Positions 14,770 to 22,750 of a stretch of DNA of 64,000 nucleotides are shown here, piece after piece. Numbering within the stretch: the first letter of the stretch is position 1; every line of letters starts with the position of its first letter. The stretch spans positions 62,001 to 126,000 of the forward strand of contig NZ_JOFJ01000006.1 of NCBI RefSeq assembly GCF_000718255.1, given 5' to 3'. The DNA is from Spirillospora albida. Its GTDB lineage: Bacteria > Actinomycetota > Actinomycetes > Streptosporangiales > Streptosporangiaceae. Under the pieces are notes generated by a model, which saw nothing but the letters and a program-made list of their open reading frames with translations, was not told where the DNA came from and ran no database searches. The translations under genes and the position numbers were made by a program.

Positions 14770-15747
14770 TCACCAGAGCGGGCGCCCCTTGACGCCCCTG
14801 TCGAAGGCGCTGCCGAGCTTCCACCGGTCCCAGGAGAGCACCCACGGCGTCGGGCCGTTGCCGAACGTCAGGGTGCGGCCCGTTCCGGACACCCGGATGA
14901 TGTCGCCCCGGTTGGTGAACCGGTAGAACCAGTAGGCGTTGGACGGGGACAGGTTGACGCAGCCGTGGCTGACGTTGCGGTCGCCCTGGTCGTCCACCGA
15001 CCACGGCGCGGAGTGCACGAACGTGCCGCTGTAGGTGATCCGGACGTTCCAGCGGGTGGTCACGCGGTACTCGCCGGGCAGCCCGATGGTGTCCGAGTCC
15101 ATGATCATCTTGGCGCGCTTCTCCTGCGCGATCATGGTGCCGGACCAGGTGCGGAACCCCCGCTTGCCGAGGCTCACCGGCATGCTGCGGATCACCCGGC
15201 CGTTCTTGCGCACGACGGCCCGCAGGGTCCTGTCCCGGATGCGGGTGACGTGCCGCTGGCCGACCCTGAAGTTCAGGACGCGGTCGTGCGCCCCGTACAG
15301 GCCCTTCCCGATCCGGACGCCCTTCAGGTCGGCGAACACCTGCACCCGCTGGCCGACGGGCCAGTACCGCCGCGGCCGGAAGTCGACCTCCCGGTCGCTG
15401 ATCCAGTGCCAGGCGCCCCAGACCGGCCTCGACATCCGCACGGTCAGGCGGCGCTCCACCGTCCGCTTCCCCCACGCGCTGCCGATCGCCCTGGAGAAGA
15501 ACACCTGGACGGGCATCCCGACCCCGACCCGCTCGTCCTCCAGCGGCGACATCCGCAGCCAGACCCGGTCCGCGCGCTGCCGCGCCGCCGCGGGCTCCGC
15601 GCTCCCGGCCGCCGCCCCCGGCCGGGACGCGCGCGCGTCACCCGGTCCGGTGTCCCGGGCGGCGAGGGCGGACACGCTCCCCGACGACGCGAGCGCCGCG
15701 GTCATGGTGACCACGACGCCCGCCCGCACGGCCATGTGCTCGTTCAT
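14770..15747 (-). CDS. Secreted L,D-transpeptidase (YkuD) with Ig-like domain
   Basis: A 325-residue exported enzyme that makes 3-3 peptidoglycan crosslinks or attaches proteins to peptidoglycan. It has a signal peptide at about residues 1-30 (AVRAGVVVTMTAALASSGSVSALA). An immunoglobulin-like domain follows (about 60-160, including RRYWPVGQRVQVFADLKGV). The YkuD catalytic domain (about 165-300) has the hallmark SHGCVNLSPSNAYWFY with the nucleophilic cysteine and the HSAPWSV histidine upstream. The layout matches Mycobacterium Ldt enzymes. The ATG at 15747 has GGGGGGAT ahead of it and was preferred to the GTG/ATG codons upstream. Confidence 0.92.
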   Translation of the reverse strand: MNEHMAVRAGVVVTMTAALASSGSVSALAARDTGPGDARASRPGAAAGSAEPAAARQRADRVWLRMSPLEDERVGVGMPVQVFFSRAIGSAWGKRTVERRLTVRMSRPVWGAWHWISDREVDFRPRRYWPVGQRVQVFADLKGVRIGKGLYGAHDRVLNFRVGQRHVTRIRDRTLRAVVRKNGRVIRSMPVSLGKRGFRTWSGTMIAQEKRAKMIMDSDTIGLPGEYRVTTRWNVRITYSGTFVHSAPWSVDDQGDRNVSHGCVNLSPSNAYWFYRFTNRGDIIRVSGTGRTLTFGNGPTPWVLSWDRWKLGSAFDRGVKGRPLW

Positions 15748-15819
15748 GCCGATCCCCCCAAACCGACGCACGACCATTCAATGAGTTATGCGCGATTTCG
15801 AGGGACTTAACCGGCGCTG

Positions 15820-16599
15820 TCAGGGCGAGGCGATCCGCTCGATGCCCGGCGGGAGCTCGGACGCGGCCGCGCGGTCCAGCAGCAGCAGCGTCCGCTGCCG
15901 CCCCCGCGCCCCCGCGACCGGCACCTGCACCGGCCCGGCCTCCGACAGCCCCAGCCGGACCGCCTTCGCCTTCGCCTCCCCGGCCGCGAGGAGCCACACC
16001 TCCCGCGCCGCGTTCAGCGCGGGCAGCGTCAGCGTGATCCGGGTCGGCGGCGGCTTCGGCGCCCCCCGCACCGCGACGACCGGACGCTCGTCGTACAGCG
16101 CCGGCATCTCCGGGAACAGCGACGCCACGTGCGCGTCCGGGCCGACCCCCAGCATCAGCACGTCGAACGACGGCACCGGGCCGTGGTCCTCCGGCCGGGC
16201 CGCGGCCCGCAGCTCCTCGGCGTACCGGGCGGCGGCCGCCTCCGGGTCGTCGCCGTCCGGGCCGTCCGGCGACGGCATCGGATGCACCCGCGCCGGATCG
16301 ACCGGCACGTGGTCGAGAAGCGCCTCCCGGGCACCGGTCTCGTTGCGGCCGGTGTCGCCGGACGGCAGGAACCGCTCGTCGCCCCACCACAGGTCCAGGC
16401 GGCGCCAGTCGATCGCGTCCCGCGCCCCGGTCGCGGCGAGCGCGGCCAGCACGGCCGTGCCCATCCCGCCGCCGGTCAGCACCACCGAGGCCGATCCGCG
16501 CGCGGCCTGCACGTCCACGATCCGCGTGAGGAGCCGCGCCGCGACCGCCTTGGCGAGCACGTCCTGATCCCGGTGGATCACCACCGCGGGGGGTGTCAT
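15820..16599 (-). CDS. pgl: 6-phosphogluconolactonase
   Basis: A 259-residue enzyme that hydrolyses 6-phosphogluconolactone to 6-phosphogluconate, the second step of the oxidative pentose phosphate pathway. It shows the family landmarks VVLTGGGMG (about residues 38-46), WWGDERFLPSGDTGRNE (about 70-86) and FDVLMLGVGPDAHVASLFP (about 142-160), where the usual GMGxDGH is GVGPDAH. The ATG at 16599 overlaps the opcA stop (ATGA), making it the last gene of the operon. Length matches the DevB/Pgl family. Confidence 0.95.
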   Translation of the reverse strand: MTPPAVVIHRDQDVLAKAVAARLLTRIVDVQAARGSASVVLTGGGMGTAVLAALAATGARDAIDWRRLDLWWGDERFLPSGDTGRNETGAREALLDHVPVDPARVHPMPSPDGPDGDDPEAAAARYAEELRAAARPEDHGPVPSFDVLMLGVGPDAHVASLFPEMPALYDERPVVAVRGAPKPPPTRITLTLPALNAAREVWLLAAGEAKAKAVRLGLSEAGPVQVPVAGARGRQRTLLLLDRAAASELPPGIERIASP

Positions 16600-17651
16600 C
16601 CCGCCTCCGTCCCGCGGTCCGGCCGCTTGCCGGACCGCCCGCCCGAGCGGCCCTTGGCGGCCGCCTTCGCCGCGGGCGACGTCGCGGCGCCGGCGGACGC
16701 CGACACCGGCGCCTCCGCGACGCCCTCGTCGCTCGCCCCGCCGGCCAGGTCCTTCGCGAACCGGGCCGCGGCCTCCTGGTAGACCTCGTCCGGATCGAGC
16801 CGCCGCAGCTCCTCGGCGAGCAGCTCGGCGAGCGGCCGGCGCATCAGCGACACCTGCCGGTCGGGCTGCCCGGGACGCGACAGGGTCGCGGTCCGGCCGT
16901 CCGGGCGGGACACCGCGATGTCGCCGCCGGTCGTCCGCAGCCGGACGCCGGTGATGCCCGGACCGCCCGACACGGTCCGGTCCATCGGGACGCCCAGCCG
17001 GATCGACAGCCACGCGGCGAGCAGCTCCGCCGACGGGCTGTCCGGTTCCGCGCTGACCTCCCCGGAGACGATCTCGTCGTAGTCCTGGTCGAGGGACGCC
17101 GCCAGCAGCGACCGCCACGACGTCAGCCGCGTCCAGGTGAAGTCGGTGTCCCCGGGCCGGTAGCCCTCCGCGAGCCGCGCCAGGGTGCCGAGCCGGTCGC
17201 CGGCCGCGTAGGCGTCGGTGACCCGCCGCTGCGCGAGCGCGCCCAGCGGCGACCTCGACGGCGCGGACGGCACGTTCCCGCCCGGCCACCACGTCACGAC
17301 GGGGGTGTCCGGCATCAGCAGCGGGACGATCACCGAGTCGGAGTGCTCGGCGAGCGGCCCGTACATGCGCAGCAGCACCGTCTCGCCGGGCCCGGTCTCG
17401 CCCATCCGGATCTCGGCGTCCAGCCGGGACGAGCCGCCGCGCGGATCCCGGGAGATCACGGTGAGCACGCGGCAGGGATGCTCGCGCGCCGCCTCCGTCG
17501 CGGCCCGGACCGCGTCGTACTGCGCCGACTCGTCCGTCACGATGATCAGGGTGAGCACCATCCCGACCGCGGGACCGCCCATCAGGTGCCGCGCCTGCGT
17601 CAGCGCCTCCTGGATCCGGCGGGTGCTGGTTCCGGTCAGATCGATGTTCAT
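16596..17651 (-). CDS. opcA: Glucose-6-phosphate dehydrogenase assembly protein OpcA
   Basis: A 351-residue cytoplasmic protein of the OpcA family, which in cyanobacteria and actinobacteria activates or assembles glucose-6-phosphate dehydrogenase. Conserved parts are LTLIIVTDESAQYDAV, HPCRVLTVISRDPRG, the WWPGGNVPSAPS region (about residues 121-132) and DTDFTWTRLTSWRSLLAASLD. The last 60 residues are a low-complexity Ala/Ser/Lys/Gly tail. The ATG directly abuts the zwf stop (TAG-ATG), and the stop overlaps pgl, so translation is tightly coupled with both partners. Confidence 0.95.
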   Translation of the reverse strand: MNIDLTGTSTRRIQEALTQARHLMGGPAVGMVLTLIIVTDESAQYDAVRAATEAAREHPCRVLTVISRDPRGGSSRLDAEIRMGETGPGETVLLRMYGPLAEHSDSVIVPLLMPDTPVVTWWPGGNVPSAPSRSPLGALAQRRVTDAYAAGDRLGTLARLAEGYRPGDTDFTWTRLTSWRSLLAASLDQDYDEIVSGEVSAEPDSPSAELLAAWLSIRLGVPMDRTVSGGPGITGVRLRTTGGDIAVSRPDGRTATLSRPGQPDRQVSLMRRPLAELLAEELRRLDPDEVYQEAAARFAKDLAGGASDEGVAEAPVSASAGAATSPAAKAAAKGRSGGRSGKRPDRGTEAG

Positions 17652-19181
17652 CTAGAGCCGCCTCCAAACACGGCCGTCGCGCGCCATCAGCTCGTCGGCG
17701 CTGTCGGGCCCGTAACCGCCGGACTTGTACTGGTCGACGCCCTCCTGGCCCGCCCAGAACTCGGTGATCGGGTCGAGGATCCGCCAGGACAGCTCGACCT
17801 CCTCCTGCCGGGGGAACAGCGGCGGGTCGCCGATCAGGACGTCCAGCAGCAGCCGCTCGTACGCCTCCGGGGACGACTCGGTGAACGACTCGCCGTACGC
17901 GAAGTCCATGTTGACGTCGCGGATCTCCATCGACGTGCCCGGCACCTTCGAGCCGAACCGGACCGTGATGCCCTCGTCCGGCTGGACCCGCATCACCAGG
18001 GCGTTCTGCCCCAGCTCCTCGGTGTCGGTCTGCGAGAACGGCAGGTGCGGCGCCTGCTGGAACACCATCGCCACCTCCGTCACCCGGCGGCTGAGCCGCT
18101 TCCCGGCGCGCAGGTAGAACGGGACGCCCGCCCACCGGCGGTTGTCGATCTCCAGCTTGATCGCCGCGTAGGTCTCGGTGCGGGAGTCGGCGGGGATGCC
18201 CTCCTCGTCGAGGTAGCCGCGCACGCTCACGCCGCCCTGCCAGCCCGCCGCGTACTGGCCCCGGGCCACCGACGCCGCGAGGTCGCCGGGCACCCGCACC
18301 GACGACAGGATCTTCGCCTTCTCCGCGCGGACCGCCTCCGCGCTGAACGACGTCGGCTCCTCCATCGCGATCAGCGCCAGCAGCTGCAGCAGGTGGTTCT
18401 GGATGACGTCGCGGGCGGCGCCGATGCCGTCGTAGTAGCCGGCCCGGCCGCCGATGCCGATGTCCTCCGCCATCGTGATCTGCACGTGGTCGACGTACGA
18501 CCGGTTCCAGATCGGCTCGTACATCGTGTTCGCGAACCGCAGCGCCAGGATGTTCTGCACCGTCTCCTTGCCGAGGTAGTGGTCGATCCGGAAGATCGAC
18601 TCCTCGGGGAAGACGCGGTGGACGGTGGCGTTCAGCTCCTTCGCCGTCTTCAGGTCGCTGCCGAACGGCTTCTCGATGACGACCCGCCGCCACTGCCTCT
18701 CGTCCTGCCGCTCGGCCAGCCCGCAGCGCTGCAGCTGCTCGACGACCTGCGGGAAGAACCGGGGCGGGATCGACAGGTAGAACGCGTAGTTGCCGCCCGT
18801 CCCGCGGACGGCGTCCAGCTCCTTCACCGCCATCGCGAGCGCCTCGAACGCCCCCGGGTCGGAGAACTCGCCCGGGACGAAGTGCATCCCCTCCGACAGG
18901 TGCTCCCAGACGTCCTCGCGGAACGGCGTGCGGGCGTGCGCCTTCACCGACTCGTACGCGATCTGCTTGAAGTCCTCGCTCTCCCAGTCGCGGCGGGCGA
19001 AGCCGATCAGCGAGAAGCCCGGCGGCAGCAGCCCGCGGTTCGACAGGTCGTAGATCGCGGGGAGGAGCTTCTTGCGGGACAGGTCCCCGGTGACCCCGAA
19101 CAGCACGAGCACGCACGGCCCGGCCACCCGGGGCAGGCGCTTGTCCCGCGGATCCCGGAGCGGGTTGGCTGTGTTGGTCAC
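17652..19181 (-). CDS. zwf: Glucose-6-phosphate 1-dehydrogenase
   Basis: A 509-residue enzyme catalysing NADP-linked oxidation of glucose 6-phosphate to the lactone, entry to the pentose phosphate pathway. The coenzyme site is LFGVTGDLSRKKLLPAIYDL (about residues 29-48) and the active site is RIDHYLGKETVQNI (about 190-203). FPRQEEVELSW lies near the C terminus. Length is normal. The GTG at 19181 was chosen because AGGGG lies about nine bases ahead and the fold starts soon after; the frame is open to 19256. It follows PGI-like gene A by 92 bp and precedes opcA without a gap. Confidence 0.96.
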   Translation of the reverse strand: MTNTANPLRDPRDKRLPRVAGPCVLVLFGVTGDLSRKKLLPAIYDLSNRGLLPPGFSLIGFARRDWESEDFKQIAYESVKAHARTPFREDVWEHLSEGMHFVPGEFSDPGAFEALAMAVKELDAVRGTGGNYAFYLSIPPRFFPQVVEQLQRCGLAERQDERQWRRVVIEKPFGSDLKTAKELNATVHRVFPEESIFRIDHYLGKETVQNILALRFANTMYEPIWNRSYVDHVQITMAEDIGIGGRAGYYDGIGAARDVIQNHLLQLLALIAMEEPTSFSAEAVRAEKAKILSSVRVPGDLAASVARGQYAAGWQGGVSVRGYLDEEGIPADSRTETYAAIKLEIDNRRWAGVPFYLRAGKRLSRRVTEVAMVFQQAPHLPFSQTDTEELGQNALVMRVQPDEGITVRFGSKVPGTSMEIRDVNMDFAYGESFTESSPEAYERLLLDVLIGDPPLFPRQEEVELSWRILDPITEFWAGQEGVDQYKSGGYGPDSADELMARDGRVWRRL

Positions 19182-19273
19182 GTGACGGTCCCCTCTTCTC
19201 GCACTGTTGCCCTTCGCTCGCCGATGAGTACGTGTCCCCGTGGACGGCGCGCTCATGCGCCGCCGCGGGCGGG

Positions 19274-20947
19274 TCAGCCGCCGCGGGCGGCGTCGAGCAG
19301 GCGCTCGAGGCCCGCCCGGCGATCCTGCAGGTGCAGCCGGGCCACCGGCCGGCCCAGTGCCCGCGCCGCGCGGGCGTCGCCGAGCGCCCGTGCGAGCTGG
19401 AGCATCCCCAGCCGGTGGTGGCGGCCGGGAACCGGCACATCCCGGACGACGTTCCCGGTCACCACCAGATATACGCCGCGCTCACGAAGATCGTGCCCGA
19501 TCGCCGGATCACGGTGCCCCCAGCCGACGGTCACGGGCCGGGCGCACCGGGCCGCCAGCACCGCCGCCAGTCGCCTCACCCGCGCGCCGTCGCCGTGCTC
19601 CCGGTCGGGATCCAGGTAGACGAGGACGGCGAGGTGCTCGTCCGGGCCGACCCGGCCGGCCAGCGCGTCCAGCAGCGGCTCCAGGCCGGACGCGGCGGTG
19701 AACGCCGGGTCGGTGCCGTACGCCTCGATCGCGCGCCCCGGCTCCCCGTCGGTGAACAGCGGATCGCCCGCCCCGTCGTCCAGGGCCAGCGGAGCCGGGG
19801 CGGCGGACGCGAGCGGATCGGCGTCCAGCAGGTAGGCGGCGACGGCGGCGGCGTACTCCCACACGACGAACTGCGCCGCGGGCGGGCCGGACACCGTCGC
19901 GTCGTCCTGGTGGGGACGGCCGTCGAGGGTGACGAGGAACAGGTCCGGGCCGGGCAGGACGGTGTACCCGCCGTCCTGCACGATCGGGGTGAGCCGCCCG
20001 CCGGTGGCGCCGCCGAGCAGCGCGGCGATCCACGCGGCGAGGCCCGGCCGGGCGGCCGCGTACCCGCCGAGCACGACCGTCCCGCGGCCGGCGCGCGCCG
20101 CGCCACCGAGGATGGCGCCGAGCACCAGGCCGGGATTGTTCTCCGGCCTGGTCAGCGCGGGCAGGGCGGTGGTCGCCTCGTCCAGCAGCGCCGCCCCGTC
20201 CGCCCCCGCGAGGACCGCGGGGACCAGCGCGTACGGGGACAGCGCCCCGAACACCGTCGGCGCGGGCGCCTCGACCAGCGCGTGCCCCGCCTCCGCCGCC
20301 CGCCGAGCGGCCGCCGACCCCGGCTCCGCGACGGTCACGAACCGCTCCGCGACCTCCGCGGCGGACAGCCCGGCCTCGGCGAGCAGCCGCAGGAACACCT
20401 GCTGGAGCGCCTCGGTGCCGGGATCGTCCCCGGTGACCACGATGAGGGTCCGGCCGAGCCGCTCCGGATCGTCGGCGAGCCGCAGGACCGGCCCCGGCTC
20501 CGGCCCGTCCAGGACCGTCAGCCTGAGCGGTTCGGGGTCCCGGCCGGCGGGGTCGTCCTCGTCGGCGGGGGCGCCGGTCTCGCCGGGCTTGGCCTCGCCG
20601 CCGGTCAGGGCCTCCGCGTTGCGGACGATCGCCTGCGCGGCGAGGGCGGGGACGCCGCCGCCGAGCAGGACGACCTCGGTCAGGCCCGCCTCCAGCGCCC
20701 GTGCGCGCAGTTCGGCGGCCCGCTCCAGCACGGCGCGCCCCGGGCCCGGCTGCGCGGGCCAGCACAGCGCCCGGTCCTCGACCTCGGCGGTCGCGGCCGA
20801 CAGCCACAGCGCCGTGTCCTCCGACGCGAGCCGGACGGGGACCTCGTCGATCCACAGCCGGCCCAGCACCCGCTCGGCGGCGTCCCTGAGCGGACCGCGC
20901 GCCGTGATGGCCGTCGCCCCCGCGGCGACCGAGGTGTAGCCGGTCAC
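19274..20947 (-). CDS. PGI-like protein A (phosphoglucose isomerase family, active site not conserved)
   Basis: A 557-residue protein homologous over its length to the isomerase part of bifunctional transaldolase/PGI proteins: two sugar-isomerase (SIS) halves, VFGALSPYALVPAVLAGAD at about 232-250, NNPGLVLGAILGG, and AAQFVVWEYAAAVAAYLL. Active PGI needs an SxTxxT phosphate loop, a catalytic Glu in a QLxxES-type helix and a C-terminal Lys. Here the loop reads VTGDDPGTE (171-179), the Glu helix reads IAALLGGATGG, and the Lys segment reads IGHDLRERG. So catalysis looks unlikely. The GTG start overlaps the stop of gene B (GTGA). It is the third of three tandem paralogs. Confidence 0.85.
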   Translation of the reverse strand: MTGYTSVAAGATAITARGPLRDAAERVLGRLWIDEVPVRLASEDTALWLSAATAEVEDRALCWPAQPGPGRAVLERAAELRARALEAGLTEVVLLGGGVPALAAQAIVRNAEALTGGEAKPGETGAPADEDDPAGRDPEPLRLTVLDGPEPGPVLRLADDPERLGRTLIVVTGDDPGTEALQQVFLRLLAEAGLSAAEVAERFVTVAEPGSAAARRAAEAGHALVEAPAPTVFGALSPYALVPAVLAGADGAALLDEATTALPALTRPENNPGLVLGAILGGAARAGRGTVVLGGYAAARPGLAAWIAALLGGATGGRLTPIVQDGGYTVLPGPDLFLVTLDGRPHQDDATVSGPPAAQFVVWEYAAAVAAYLLDADPLASAAPAPLALDDGAGDPLFTDGEPGRAIEAYGTDPAFTAASGLEPLLDALAGRVGPDEHLAVLVYLDPDREHGDGARVRRLAAVLAARCARPVTVGWGHRDPAIGHDLRERGVYLVVTGNVVRDVPVPGRHHRLGMLQLARALGDARAARALGRPVARLHLQDRRAGLERLLDAARGG

Positions 20948-22635
20948 GGGTTCGGTCGCCGGGCCGCCGCGATGGCCCGCGCCGCCTCGGTCAGGTGCCC
21001 CGCGCCGGACACCGGGTCGCGCAGGTGCATCCGCAGCACGGGCAGGCCCCGGCCCCGCAGCGACCGGACCTCGGCGAGCGCCCGCGCCAGCTGCAGCTGG
21101 GCCAGGCTGTAGGGGCGGCCCGGCACCGGGTGCGCGGCGAGCGCGTCGCTCTCGGCGGGCTCCCCGGTGATGATGAGGAACGCGCCGTTGCCGGGCCCGT
21201 CCTTGTGCAGGGGCGCGGTCGCGTGCGGGTATCCCGGGCCCGTCCCGTACACGACGGGGCGCCCCGCCGCGCGCGCCAGCGACGGCGCCAGGTACCGGCC
21301 CGAGAAGTCGCCCGACAGGTACGTCACGACCGACAGGTAGCCGTCGGACGGCACCGACGCCACCAGCCCGCCCAGCACGGTGACCAGATCGGCGCCGTCG
21401 GGCCACGGGAAGTCCGCGTGCACCTCGACGCCGTCCTCGACGTACGCCGGCGGCCCGCCGTGCAGGGGGCCGTCGCCCGCGGCGCGCAGCAGCGTCGCCG
21501 CGTCGTCCTCCGCGTCCTGCACGACCGTGCTGCCCGCCTCGAACGGGTTCACCCCGAGCAGCCAGCCCGCGACCGCCGTCGCGTACTCCCACAGCAGGAA
21601 CTGCGCGCCGAGCGGCGCCCACACCGAGGTGTCGGCCTCCTCCGACGCCGCCGACCGCGGGTTGATCGTGATGCCGTGCACGTCGGGGTGCGAGCCCGGC
21701 ACGCCGGGCGGCTCGCACGCCAGCACGCCCCGGCCGCGCTTGCCGGTGCCGACCGCGAGCAGCTGCGCGATCCAGGCGCTCAGCGCACCCGCGCCGCCCG
21801 GCTCGCGCAGGACGATCTTGTCCCGGACGACGCCGTCCGCGCCCTCCTGCGCGCAGCCGCCGAGGATCGCCCCGAGCAGCAGGCCGGGATTATCCTCCTC
21901 GCGCGCCAGGGACGGCACCAGCGACGCCGCCTCGTCCAGCAGCCGGCCCGCGTCCGCGCCCGCCAGCACCGCCGGGACCAGCCCGTACGCCGACAGCGCG
22001 CCGAAATGCCCCGGCAGGTACGGGTCGGTCAGCCCGATCCGGTACCCGCTCTGCCGGGCGAAGTCGTGCAGCGGGCTGCCGTGGTCGGTGATGACCATGA
22101 ACCGGCCCGCGATCTCCCGCTCGGACATGCCGCGCCGGCGGAACGCGTCGGCGAAGATCCGCCGGTAGGCGTCGCCCTCCAGCGACACGCCCGCCTTGCT
22201 GGCGATCACGACGAGCGTCCGGTCGAGCCGCTCCAGCGCGAACGCGAGCGCGGCGGTGTCGCCGCCGTCCAGGACGGTCAGCTCGCCGGTGGGGCGCTCG
22301 GGCGCCGCCTGACCGGCGAGCGCCGGGGCGTGCGCGTGCGCCTCCACGATCGCCTGGGCGGCGAGGCCCTCCGCGCCGACGCCGATCAGCACGATGTGGT
22401 CGAGGCCCGAGTAGCGCGCCTCGGCGACCAGCCCGTCGACCTGGTCGAGCAGGCCGCGGGAGGCGAACGGCAGGTCGAGCCAGCCGAGCCGGCTCTGGTC
22501 CACCGCGCGCCGCCCCCACAGCTTGGGGTCCTTGGCGGCGAGCGAACCGGGCACGCCGCAGCCGACGAGGTAGTCCCTCGCCTGCAGCGCCGAGTCGAGC
22601 ACGTCGCCGCGCGTCAGTACGTCGAATCCGGACAC
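20944..22635 (-). CDS. PGI-like protein B (phosphoglucose isomerase family, partly conserved)
   Basis: A 563-residue paralog and the best preserved of the three. The first SIS domain has IVLIGVGAEGLAAQAI (81-96); the phosphate loop reads ASKAGVSLE (145-153), close to SKTGTT but lacking the threonines. HFGALSAYGLVPAVLAGAD (210-228) is conserved. The catalytic-Glu helix reads AQLLAVGTGK (290-299), with no Glu at the expected place. FLLWEYATAVAGWLLGVNPFE (346-366) and APLHKDGPGNGAFLIITG (474-491) are kept, including a candidate base lysine (478). The GTG at 22635 has a strong AGGAGG. It is preceded by a 115-bp gap that may hold a promoter. Activity cannot be assumed. Confidence 0.87.
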   Translation of the reverse strand: MSGFDVLTRGDVLDSALQARDYLVGCGVPGSLAAKDPKLWGRRAVDQSRLGWLDLPFASRGLLDQVDGLVAEARYSGLDHIVLIGVGAEGLAAQAIVEAHAHAPALAGQAAPERPTGELTVLDGGDTAALAFALERLDRTLVVIASKAGVSLEGDAYRRIFADAFRRRGMSEREIAGRFMVITDHGSPLHDFARQSGYRIGLTDPYLPGHFGALSAYGLVPAVLAGADAGRLLDEAASLVPSLAREEDNPGLLLGAILGGCAQEGADGVVRDKIVLREPGGAGALSAWIAQLLAVGTGKRGRGVLACEPPGVPGSHPDVHGITINPRSAASEEADTSVWAPLGAQFLLWEYATAVAGWLLGVNPFEAGSTVVQDAEDDAATLLRAAGDGPLHGGPPAYVEDGVEVHADFPWPDGADLVTVLGGLVASVPSDGYLSVVTYLSGDFSGRYLAPSLARAAGRPVVYGTGPGYPHATAPLHKDGPGNGAFLIITGEPAESDALAAHPVPGRPYSLAQLQLARALAEVRSLRGRGLPVLRMHLRDPVSGAGHLTEAARAIAAARRPNP

Positions 22636-22750
22636 CGTTTCCTCCTGTGCCCCCTATCGTTCCAGGAGAGAACGGGCATCCGCGACCTTCTCCTATGATC
22701 TTTCGCGAGCGTTGCCCGATCGTGCCCGGCGGGCGCCGGGGCCGGACCGC
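22636..22750 (-). other. Gap between PGI-like genes C and B
   Basis: This 115-bp space is the largest break in the operon. On the minus strand it carries the AGGAGG of gene B and AT-rich patches around 22694-22706 and 22658-22665 that could be a promoter, but no hexamer pair is convincing. I see no terminator hairpin, so read-through from tal is still likely. Confidence 0.3.

Noticed and set aside
15820..19440. A single 1206-codon frame through pgl, opcA and zwf
   Set aside because: Only its last part (15820-16599) is real, pgl. The rest is an out-of-frame reading of opcA and zwf, both supported by motifs, so it is not a fusion protein.
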